64,000 bases of DNA from a virus. Each line of letters opens with the position of its first letter. Positions within the stretch are counted from its first letter, which is position 1. The notes below the pieces were generated by a model, which saw nothing but the letters and a program-made list of their open reading frames with translations, was not told the origin of the DNA and did no database searches. Below are positions 38,022 through 46,304 of this stretch, piece after piece. The stretch covers positions 112,808-176,807 of the IMG/VR virus record IMGVR_UViG_3300032285_004073. The stretch is one strand, 5' to 3'. The position numbers were made by a program, and so were the translations under genes.

Positions 38022-38450
38022 TTATTTTTTTCTAAATATTTCTACCTTTATAAGAAAATCTCCTGTAGTAGTCTCACTAGTACTTACAAGATCATACTCA
38101 AAAGGTATATCAGATTCTATATAGGTTTGTTGTGGACCCTGAAGTGAAGGAGGTATTTCTGGTTTAATAGCAGATAATGATAACCCATCTACAACTACTT
38201 CATATCCATTGTCCTTATAATCCTTAGCCATAGACTCTAATAAGGTTTCTTGATTTTTAAAAAATAATCTCCATACCGGAATGGGTAATAAAGTATTAAG
38301 AGCTGTTATTCTTATAGAACACATTTCACACGGTTTATCTTGTCCAGTTATGGCATGTGTTAACCATCCAATAGCTTTAGAATGCAATAAACAAGCTATC
38401 ACATCACCTAAACCTTTGGCATATCTTAATTTTAAATTTGGTGTTTTCAT
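38022..38450 (-). CDS. Conserved unknown phage protein with CxxC (142 aa)
   Basis: I start at ATG 38450, 4 nt after the upstream gene; a longer reading would overlap the adhesin gene by about 100 nt. The N-terminus LKLRYAKGLGDVIACLLHSK and GQDKPCEMCSIRITALN look like a conserved small phage family with a P-C-x-x-C-S motif, perhaps metal-binding. The function is unknown. Its downstream neighbour is the DUF5856-like gene; both follow tail adhesin genes in one operon. Confidence 0.5.
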   Translation of the reverse strand: MKTPNLKLRYAKGLGDVIACLLHSKAIGWLTHAITGQDKPCEMCSIRITALNTLLPIPVWRLFFKNQETLLESMAKDYKDNGYEVVVDGLSLSAIKPEIPPSLQGPQQTYIESDIPFEYDLVSTSETTTGDFLIKVEIFRKK

Positions 38451-38454
38451 AATA

Positions 38455-39951
38455 TTAATAAAATATACTAACAGAACCACTTCCCCCTTCTTGCCCCCAT
38501 CCAAATCCATTTGCTTTACCGGTATACGTATCTTTAATAGGTGCTCCCTTCCCTCCATTTTGTGTATACCTTATGATAAATCCTTGAATTGATACATAAT
38601 CCTTTCCATCAGAACCCGCATATGCTCCATTGTCTTTATCAACAACTATACCTCCTATTCCTCCGTTTAACCCTCCTCCTCCTCCACCACCTGCACCACC
38701 ACTAGAAGAAGTTTTATTAGTACCTTTATTCCCGGCAATAGCACCACTAGAAGTGTATGAAAGTTTAGCCTGGCCTGCTGATAGTGTACCTGCGCCACCA
38801 CCTCCTCCGCCTCCCGCAGCAATTAATTTTATTTTATCATTAATAGAAACAACTGTAGCTCCTCCACCTCCACCTCCACTACCTCCATAAAGCCCTTTGC
38901 CTAAAGAACCTCCATTTCCTCCATTATAATTCAAAGAATTTTTACCTCCATTACCGCCAAAATCCGCCGGTCTTTTATTATTAAAACCAGGGTAACCTCC
39001 ATAACCTATGGATATCTTAATTTTATCACCAGGTGCTACAGGGATCACTCCATCTAATTCATGGCCACCATTTGCATCTCCTCCTTTATGATTGGCAGTA
39101 GCTCCGCCTCCTCCGCCTCCCCCTCCTATAGCCACCACTGTAATAGAGGTTATCCCATCAGGGACAGTCCATACGCTATCTTTTATAAAATCTATTTTAT
39201 TTTTATTGAGATTAGGTAATGACAAAGGCTGATTGGCTGCTAGAGATGTTGATAAGGTATTAACAAAAGTTAATGGTGAATAAACTGAATCTCTAAAAAT
39301 ATAATTTACATATGTCCATACATTGTTTATATTTTGAAATTGTACAATTATAGCTTGTGAGATATAAACACTTTCTCTTGATAAATTTACATTCATTAAT
39401 CTATCCCAATATCCAAAACTCTTAGGACTTTTGGCAGTTGCTAAAAGGTGATCTGAATTTTTAATATTAGGTGCATAACTATAAGGGAAGAATGTTAAAT
39501 CTATAATAGTATTTTGCGGATAATCTTTTGTAGAATAATTGGTAGTTAACCAAGATTGTCCAACGTGTTTTAATTTAGCATCAACAAAATTATCTATATC
39601 TTTTGTATTTGTAGATTTTAATACTAACGGTGATCGGTTGGCATCTATAGGATACAACACAGAAAATTCTAAATGGCTCCAAGCAGCACTTAAAACGTTA
39701 ACCGTTGTTATAGCTCGTAAAATGTTATCAACTTTGGCCTCTGTGTATGATGCGCTTAATGTTTTATAGTTAGAAACCAATGAAGAAAAGTTGTTAAAAA
39801 TATTCAACAGATTACTATCATTATTATAAAAGATACTGGAAAGATTGCATATAGTTGTATCTAAAGATAATACATTATAATTATGTTTACCTACAGAATC
39901 ACCCACACTGTCATTTATATCTATATTTAAAGTAGGTATTATACAGTTCAT
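38455..39951 (-). CDS. Tail adhesin with glycine-rich C-terminal domain
   Basis: The 498-aa protein begins with a domain (SVGDSVGKHNYNVLSLDTTI) shared with the proteins at 39948 and 40761, likely a baseplate attachment module. From about residue 258 it becomes glycine-rich: SVWTVPDGITSITVVAIGGG, then GGATANHKGGDANGG, GDKIKISIGYGGYPG and several GGGGGGG runs. The pattern matches the glycine-rich tip in the convergent gene at 35205. I infer a receptor-binding protein with polyglycine-II packing. The gene start overlaps the upstream stop by 4 nt. Confidence 0.65.
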   Translation of the reverse strand: MNCIIPTLNIDINDSVGDSVGKHNYNVLSLDTTICNLSSIFYNNDSNLLNIFNNFSSLVSNYKTLSASYTEAKVDNILRAITTVNVLSAAWSHLEFSVLYPIDANRSPLVLKSTNTKDIDNFVDAKLKHVGQSWLTTNYSTKDYPQNTIIDLTFFPYSYAPNIKNSDHLLATAKSPKSFGYWDRLMNVNLSRESVYISQAIIVQFQNINNVWTYVNYIFRDSVYSPLTFVNTLSTSLAANQPLSLPNLNKNKIDFIKDSVWTVPDGITSITVVAIGGGGGGGGATANHKGGDANGGHELDGVIPVAPGDKIKISIGYGGYPGFNNKRPADFGGNGGKNSLNYNGGNGGSLGKGLYGGSGGGGGGATVVSINDKIKLIAAGGGGGGGAGTLSAGQAKLSYTSSGAIAGNKGTNKTSSSGGAGGGGGGGLNGGIGGIVVDKDNGAYAGSDGKDYVSIQGFIIRYTQNGGKGAPIKDTYTGKANGFGWGQEGGSGSVSIFY

Positions 39952-40754
39952 GCTACTAAGAATTTATCAAATACCCAATTACAATCAACTACTTTAAAAG
40001 ACATAGTTATCATATCTTGTAATTCCTGTCTATCCACATAGTTAATACCTACATTTGCTTTTATATATCCAGTGGCTTGCATATCCAGACCCTGTACTAT
40101 TTTACTAATGTATGGACTATCAAAAGAACAATTAGAATCCTGAGGTATTGCACATTTAAAAATAAAAGGTTTTTTAGTTTTAGTATCATTGCAGTTAAAA
40201 GTAGTTTGATTACAATGGACTATACCGGTGCTATATGTTACACAATTTGCTACGATTTTATCGTTTTTAGTTTTACAAATGGTACTAGCGGTTTGTATAC
40301 TAGAATTGTTGTTAACTCTTTCTGTATATCTGTGTAGATATACTACAGCTTGTTGATTTTGAACATAATTAGGAACAATTGTATTAGAATTATTAACTGG
40401 ATAATTAGCATTAAGCCAGGTGCCAACCATTTCTAAATAAGTGGATTGTGTTAAGGTATTAGATAAAATTTCTGGATAGAAAGCCGTAATTGGATTTAAC
40501 CATTTAGCACTATTAGAAAAAACTAAGGTTGTTAATGTATTTAAATTTGCTGAATTACTTTGAATAAAAGTAAGAGAATCTTGTATATAATTTAAATTAT
40601 CAAAAAAGAAACCAATTACTGGTATAATTTCATTGTTATAACTATATTGAATATCATTAACCCAATCATTTAAATTAGAATAATTTGTATTTATATCTGA
40701 TAAACTATCACCTATAGCAGACGAAGATAAAATTTGAGAAAATGTATAATTCAT
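39948..40754 (-). CDS. Tail protein sharing the SxxIGDSL attachment domain (268 aa)
   Basis: The N-terminus SSAIGDSLSDINTNYSNLND is the attachment-type motif also present in the two flanking paralogues. Middle segments share W-x-(N/D)-x-x-(F/Y)-P with them (GTWLNANYPVNNS). The C-terminal part contains paired Cys (IVHCNQTTFNCNDTK, FKCAIPQDSNC), perhaps disulphide or metal sites. It is part of a three-gene paralogue cluster with 4-nt overlap to the next. Probably a fibre or tip protein. Confidence 0.55.
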   Translation of the reverse strand: MNYTFSQILSSSAIGDSLSDINTNYSNLNDWVNDIQYSYNNEIIPVIGFFFDNLNYIQDSLTFIQSNSANLNTLTTLVFSNSAKWLNPITAFYPEILSNTLTQSTYLEMVGTWLNANYPVNNSNTIVPNYVQNQQAVVYLHRYTERVNNNSSIQTASTICKTKNDKIVANCVTYSTGIVHCNQTTFNCNDTKTKKPFIFKCAIPQDSNCSFDSPYISKIVQGLDMQATGYIKANVGINYVDRQELQDMITMSFKVVDCNWVFDKFLVA

Positions 40755-40760
40755 ATATAT

Positions 40761-41549
40761 TTAGCTTTTTATAACCCATTCAAATTTACCTGGATTGTAG
40801 GGATCTGGGTTTGATATCAATTCATAGGATATAGTTTTATATACAAACCTATCATAATCACTTGCTTGGTATTTAATATTAAGCTTAGATCCTCCTGAAC
40901 CAGGACAAGAAAAATTTACAGTAGTATCAGGCGTTGTATTAGTACAATGTGTTTTGGCATCAGAACAAATATGTTGACCTTTAATATCTTGGTTACAACC
41001 TATGGTTCTTCTAGGGTCTGGACAAGGTTTACATTGAATTAATACAGTTCCGTTACTAGGTTTACAGGTTTCTAAATAACTTTCTGAAAATTTAAAATTA
41101 AAGGTATTATCATAATACAATTTAACAAACAAATTAATCACTTGATATGGAGAATAGTTATTAGTAGGGAAATTAAGTTTGACCCAATCTAATAACATAT
41201 TAGCTGATGGGCTAGCTGACCATGTATTATAATTGAGGATTTTGGGGTAGTATAATGAGAATTCATTTACAGACCAAGAAGCACTTAATGTTTGCACCGT
41301 GTTAATAGCTCCGTAATAATTTTGTATTATTCGCTGTATGTTTAAACTCATGTTTTGCATGGTAGCACTAAACTGATTCACAGTAGTACAAAGTGCTTGC
41401 CAATTATTTAAATCCCTTGACAAACTTAACAGATTGGAACTCAGCACTACAACGTTAGTATTAATAATATCAAGAGAATTTCCAACACAAGAATTCTCAT
41501 CTATTAAATCTATATTAGCGCAAGTAGGATCGGTTTTATGTAATTCCAT
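40761..41549 (-). CDS. Tail protein paralogue with Cys-rich C-terminus (262 aa)
   Basis: The N-terminus DENSCVGNSLDIINTNVVVL is related to the IGDSL domain of its downstream neighbours, followed by the same segment types (LSASWSVNEFSLYYPKIL, LLDWVKLNFPTNN). The C-terminal region is Cys-rich (LETCKPSNGTVLIQCKPCPD, HICSDAKTHC). I start at ATG 41549, two bases after the stop of the peptidase gene, rather than at an overlapping TTG at 41561. Likely a baseplate-attached fibre component. Confidence 0.55.
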   Translation of the reverse strand: MELHKTDPTCANIDLIDENSCVGNSLDIINTNVVVLSSNLLSLSRDLNNWQALCTTVNQFSATMQNMSLNIQRIIQNYYGAINTVQTLSASWSVNEFSLYYPKILNYNTWSASPSANMLLDWVKLNFPTNNYSPYQVINLFVKLYYDNTFNFKFSESYLETCKPSNGTVLIQCKPCPDPRRTIGCNQDIKGQHICSDAKTHCTNTTPDTTVNFSCPGSGGSKLNIKYQASDYDRFVYKTISYELISNPDPYNPGKFEWVIKS

Positions 41550-41551
41550 TT

Positions 41552-44500
41552 TTATTTCCAATTAATCTTATAAAGAGATGTATGCACAGGTGAGAATTTA
41601 TTTAAAATTCTTTTTATAGCATTTTGTATACTAACCTTTACATTATCACTTACATTCAAATTACGTATATTAATATTATAATATTTACTTTTACTTCCCT
41701 GGAGTTGAAATTTAAACCAATGTTTAATTTCTTCTACATAATTTCTAGTGCCTATTTGCATATCCCAATTCAAAGTTTTAAACTCTGGCGCAAATTCTGA
41801 TGAATGATATATTTGTTGCATCTCCCCGGTTGTTAAATATATATTATACATTCTTAAATCTGCAACAGATCCCACAAAACGATATCCTTGTGTAGAATTT
41901 AAAAAGTTATTTAAAATAGTATTTTTTACAGAAGCTGCTCCGAGAAGTAAAGATGTTCTGTAATCGTAATGTAATTGTTGAGTATTAGGAAAGAAATTAG
42001 TATGACTTACTGCAATGGCATCAACCATATACTGAGCAAATCCCTGCGTACTATCAAAAACCAAACTAAAATGATGCCACCCAGGAGAAAGAGAAGATGG
42101 GTCAAAATTTAATGATATTAATCTAGCATAATTATTATCCGCATCTGCAACCTTAAATTTCCAACACAAATTATGTCTGGTTGAATAATATTTTCTTAAA
42201 TTTTGATATCCAGTAAAATCACCTTTAGAAATAAAATTTATAGAATCTTGAGGATTAGTTAATCCTCCTAAATTTATTCGAGATACAGCTTGTCCGTTTT
42301 GATCTATAAGATAAGCTTCATTGACCGTGGAATCAATCATTACCATTAAATCATCATGGTAAGAAGATAAAGAACATTTATTAGTTAATAAAGGAGAATC
42401 TATAAAATTAATATATCTATTGCGTTCCTTATTTTGTGTAGACGGATAAGATGTATAAGAATCCTGTGTAGTTACTTTTAATAAATTTTCCTGGGCTAAT
42501 ATATAAGCTGGTTCTTTGTCAGTTGTTGAAAGGAAATGATAATCTTCTTCTAAAGAAGAACTCATAATAGGAATCTGCACTGGTTTAGGAACCGGACAAT
42601 TACTTTGATCTAATAAATTAGAACCTAGGCTATAAGAAAATACAAAATTACCTTTAGAATCTATTTTCGTATATTTTTCATCATTAGATATAATCCAAAG
42701 ATTGTTTTCTCGATCACAAGTTATTTGTCTAGATAACCCTACAACTCCAAATATATTTCTATTCTTATAGAGGTTAATACCTATTATTTCCCAGATATTA
42801 TTATTGTTATCTATAACTGAGGCATTACCATAAATCTCTATCAACTTATTGTTCAAATCTATTTCTATACGGTTAGTAGAAGAAGAAACAGAGACAAGAG
42901 ACACATAGCTACAATTAGCGTCTAATAACATATATTTTTTAATACTGTTATCGTATATATAGAAATAACCAACACTATTCATTTCTATTTGATCAATCTG
43001 TTTTAAGAAAGAAGCATTGGGAATAGTTCTGTCTATAATAATTTTATTATCTGGATCATATTTTATAGCTCTAAAATTTAAAGTGTCAAAGACCCAATAA
43101 CTATAATCTGGTAATCTTTGAACTATACTAAAGGAATGATAATTTGGATCTAGATTGTTTACAGTATTTAAAGAAATAGTATTTTTAGATATTTCGGAGA
43201 ATCTATAATTTAGATTGTGTATACTATTAGTAGCATTATTAACAATTGTTAAAACAGGAGCCTGTAAACGAGATTCGTTTATTAAACCAAATCCGCTACC
43301 GTAATAGTTACCAAATATTTGATACCCATTAATATTACTCCAGTCATCAGCTTTGACCCAGAGAGAAACTGATAATTTATCATTTGGCAATAAACTATCT
43401 GTAGCCGGAAATACTGCATAATTTTCACCAGTCAAATTAAAATAATTGTCTTTAAAATCTGTAGGCAAACTATTATAAACCAATCCATTATTACTAAATA
43501 CAGAACTGTCTATTAATGGCGAAGACAACCAATCAGTTATAGTCAATACATTAGAAGGACTATTGTTAACATAATTGTAATTTAAAGAAGGTAAAAAGTT
43601 TTTACTATCTGATCTCCCTGTGTGATGATACTTATAAAGTATTCCTGGCTTTAAATTTACTTGAGATACTATATCATAGATATACGGTAGGTCTGGATTT
43701 AATCTATCATTATAAACTAAAGAAGTCGCTGATAATGCTTGATCCGAAGTATAATAAGCTGAATTATAATATCTATCTTTCCATACTAAAGAATTATCGG
43801 AATTTCTACATAACCAAGAACACAACCAAATATTATTCACATCATTAGAAGAAAACAAATTCAACCCAGTTGTATGTTCTGTATAACTATAAGCATTGGT
43901 GTAGATTCTATCTGAAACACCTGGTAGTTCTCCTCCTACTGCTCCACTCTCAATAAAACCAGCTTCATTAATAGAAACAATATTTGATGTAGGACTATAG
44001 AAAAAATAGGTATCACCTACAGGCAATTCCATTTTTAATGTATTAGTTTGATATCCTAGGTGAATAGAATTTAATCCACCAGACTGATTAGTACCAGAAT
44101 ATATTTTCGTATATATTCTATTATTGGATAAATTATTATAGTTGTATTCTGTGGTCTGATAATTTTTTAAGGGATGAAAATATAAATCAGTTTCCGCTCC
44201 AGAGGATGTTATATTGAAATTTTCTGTAGGGAATATACCAAGATAATTTTGAAGATAATTTGTATTTTTAGAATATACATGTAAACCGTTTTGAACATTT
44301 AATGGTGATGCTTGATACTTCACTAAAAAACTATTTGCCACACTATCAAAAGATTTTGTTTTACTTTGATAGGAAGACAAATAAAAGACTGCATTAGTTG
44401 GTAAAGCCGAAGTAGGGTCTATATTGACTAGAGATAAAACACCATCAACACTTGCTACTATGTTATTAAAATTAGATCCTGCAGAGAATAATGAAATATA

Positions 44501-46276
44501 ACGATCTCCTAAAAGGTAATCGAATAATTGACTAGAATCTATGTTAGCAGAATTTTTTAAAGGAGTGAATTTTAATTCATCATTCACAATAGTTAAAATT
44601 TGTCCTTGGTTATTTTCTATATATACCTGTGACTTATAAAAATTAAATTTTAATTTATTAATTTCATTGATGTTAGAGAAATATGTATTGATCAACATGC
44701 TGTCGCTAACACCGAAAATATTACCATCAATATCTGCTAAAGGACTTTCTATTAAAGATAATTTATTTGTGATTTCCGGTAGATTATTATCTGATAATAT
44801 ATTGTCGTTTTGGTTTAATGTAGTTAAGAATATACCGTTTTTATTATTAAATGTGATATCTTGTAAATTTTGGAGACCATCAAATATATTAAAAGACATA
44901 CCATTACTAAAAGTAACTGGAGTTTTAGATAATTTTAGTTGTTCTCCTATGATATTAAAATCCAAAGCATTCCAATAGACTCCAGAAAAATTTTTAACAT
45001 GAATTGCTGGTGTTGGTGTAGGAGGAAGTATTACATCAAAATTATTATGAGAAGTAACTGGTGGTGTAGAAGTAACTGGTGGTGTAGAAGTAACTGTTTG
45101 AAATTGAACTAAATTATTGACTCTAGGTGATCCCAAACCTGTAACCAAATCATAGCCGATTGAATTACTATATCCATTACTACCGCTGGTTATGTCTATA
45201 AAATACTTAGAATAATTGGAACTAGCTAAATTATACAAAGTGGTGTTTATGTTTTCTTTACCTACAATATTTAAACCAGCACTGTTCATTTTTGCTATAA
45301 TAGCAGCCCATTGAGGTGCACCAGCACTGGTCCCCACCGTAGAATACCACCCCGAAAGATTGGTATTAGGGTTAGTCATATAAACAGCTACGCCAGCTCC
45401 ATTAACTTCTCCAGCATGATATGATACATCAGGTATTCCTCTTCCTACAAAAGAATTAAAGCCATTTTGATAAGAAGGTCTAGCATTTATATTACTAATT
45501 CCTCCTCCACTACCAGACCAGCCAACCTCTGTATATGTTCCTTGATAAACATTATAATGTGTAGGTGTACCACCATATAGTACAGTACCACCCACTCCCA
45601 ATACATATGGTGAAGCAGCAGGCCAATTTATCTCTGCACCCCAATCACCAGCAGCTGCAACATATTGTGCACTTGTGTTTTCAAATAAAGTATCTGGATA
45701 ATGACCAACCTGATAATCATATCCTTGATAACAAAAACTCATGGATAATATATTGGCTTTAAGTGTATTAATAGCATAATCAATACACTTAAAGACATGA
45801 TATCCGTCTGGATCCACTATTAATGCAATATTAGCAGATAATGCCATAGCATGTGCATATTGCACGTCTAAATTTGTTTCCAAAGCCCATCCTGAATCAT
45901 AGCTAGAAGGCGTTCCGAAAGGGTAATATATTTGAATATTAGTAGAAGGTATTCCTGCCGCAGCGCAAAATGTATCTAGATCTGATTGTACATTAGGATT
46001 ACCAAATACATCTATAATAGCTATAGTTTGACCAGCACCATCAGAATTAAAAGATCCACTAACTATATTTGTTACAGAATTAAATCCATAATAATCATAT
46101 AAATTAGAAGGTACCAACCAACCATTTCCCGTAGGAAATGCTGCAGAAGTTACTGGAGCTGGGATGGTATCTCCATTTATATAAGAACCTGTCTCACCAG
46201 TTAAATTACCATTTTCATCTGTGTACCCCCATCTAATTAAAGGCACTGGTTTAACATTTGCTAAAGGATCTTCCAT
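41552..46276 (-). CDS. Giant tail protein with intact S53 (sedolisin) peptidase domain and LamG
   Basis: The 1574-aa protein carries a complete S53 serine-carboxyl peptidase domain at residues about 55-395. E133 and D137 lie in WALETNLDVQYAHAMA, the oxyanion Asp D211 in AAAGDWGAE, and the nucleophile S317 in GTSAGAPQWAA. The calcium site is DITSGSNGY ... GYDLVTGLGSP (D361 onward). The usual long activation pro-domain is absent. A STPPVTSTPPVTS linker follows, then propeller-like and two LamG-like regions (KLSVSLWVKADDW, SVADLRMYNIYLTTGEMQQI). No signal peptide is visible. It probably digests a host surface protein or itself during adsorption or assembly. Confidence 0.8.
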   Translation of the reverse strand: MEDPLANVKPVPLIRWGYTDENGNLTGETGSYINGDTIPAPVTSAAFPTGNGWLVPSNLYDYYGFNSVTNIVSGSFNSDGAGQTIAIIDVFGNPNVQSDLDTFCAAAGIPSTNIQIYYPFGTPSSYDSGWALETNLDVQYAHAMALSANIALIVDPDGYHVFKCIDYAINTLKANILSMSFCYQGYDYQVGHYPDTLFENTSAQYVAAAGDWGAEINWPAASPYVLGVGGTVLYGGTPTHYNVYQGTYTEVGWSGSGGGISNINARPSYQNGFNSFVGRGIPDVSYHAGEVNGAGVAVYMTNPNTNLSGWYSTVGTSAGAPQWAAIIAKMNSAGLNIVGKENINTTLYNLASSNYSKYFIDITSGSNGYSNSIGYDLVTGLGSPRVNNLVQFQTVTSTPPVTSTPPVTSHNNFDVILPPTPTPAIHVKNFSGVYWNALDFNIIGEQLKLSKTPVTFSNGMSFNIFDGLQNLQDITFNNKNGIFLTTLNQNDNILSDNNLPEITNKLSLIESPLADIDGNIFGVSDSMLINTYFSNINEINKLKFNFYKSQVYIENNQGQILTIVNDELKFTPLKNSANIDSSQLFDYLLGDRYISLFSAGSNFNNIVASVDGVLSLVNIDPTSALPTNAVFYLSSYQSKTKSFDSVANSFLVKYQASPLNVQNGLHVYSKNTNYLQNYLGIFPTENFNITSSGAETDLYFHPLKNYQTTEYNYNNLSNNRIYTKIYSGTNQSGGLNSIHLGYQTNTLKMELPVGDTYFFYSPTSNIVSINEAGFIESGAVGGELPGVSDRIYTNAYSYTEHTTGLNLFSSNDVNNIWLCSWLCRNSDNSLVWKDRYYNSAYYTSDQALSATSLVYNDRLNPDLPYIYDIVSQVNLKPGILYKYHHTGRSDSKNFLPSLNYNYVNNSPSNVLTITDWLSSPLIDSSVFSNNGLVYNSLPTDFKDNYFNLTGENYAVFPATDSLLPNDKLSVSLWVKADDWSNINGYQIFGNYYGSGFGLINESRLQAPVLTIVNNATNSIHNLNYRFSEISKNTISLNTVNNLDPNYHSFSIVQRLPDYSYWVFDTLNFRAIKYDPDNKIIIDRTIPNASFLKQIDQIEMNSVGYFYIYDNSIKKYMLLDANCSYVSLVSVSSSTNRIEIDLNNKLIEIYGNASVIDNNNNIWEIIGINLYKNRNIFGVVGLSRQITCDRENNLWIISNDEKYTKIDSKGNFVFSYSLGSNLLDQSNCPVPKPVQIPIMSSSLEEDYHFLSTTDKEPAYILAQENLLKVTTQDSYTSYPSTQNKERNRYINFIDSPLLTNKCSLSSYHDDLMVMIDSTVNEAYLIDQNGQAVSRINLGGLTNPQDSINFISKGDFTGYQNLRKYYSTRHNLCWKFKVADADNNYARLISLNFDPSSLSPGWHHFSLVFDSTQGFAQYMVDAIAVSHTNFFPNTQQLHYDYRTSLLLGAASVKNTILNNFLNSTQGYRFVGSVADLRMYNIYLTTGEMQQIYHSSEFAPEFKTLNWDMQIGTRNYVEEIKHWFKFQLQGSKSKYYNINIRNLNVSDNVKVSIQNAIKRILNKFSPVHTSLYKINWK

Positions 46277-46282
46277 CTTATA

Positions 46283-46290
46283 TATTTATT
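46283..46290 (-). promoter_or_regulatory. Late-type promoter AATAAATA, leaderless spacing
   Basis: On the minus strand AATAAATA is followed by exactly 6 nt and then the ATG of the S53 protein gene at 46276. The spacing equals that of TATAAATA before 27802. Confidence 0.4.
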
Positions 46291-46304
46291 ATTAAGTCCT
46301 ATAT

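Noticed and set aside
38630-38890. Proline-rich open frame opposite the glycine-rich adhesin
   Set aside because: Poly-Gly codons read in reverse give poly-Pro; it is a composition shadow with no start context.
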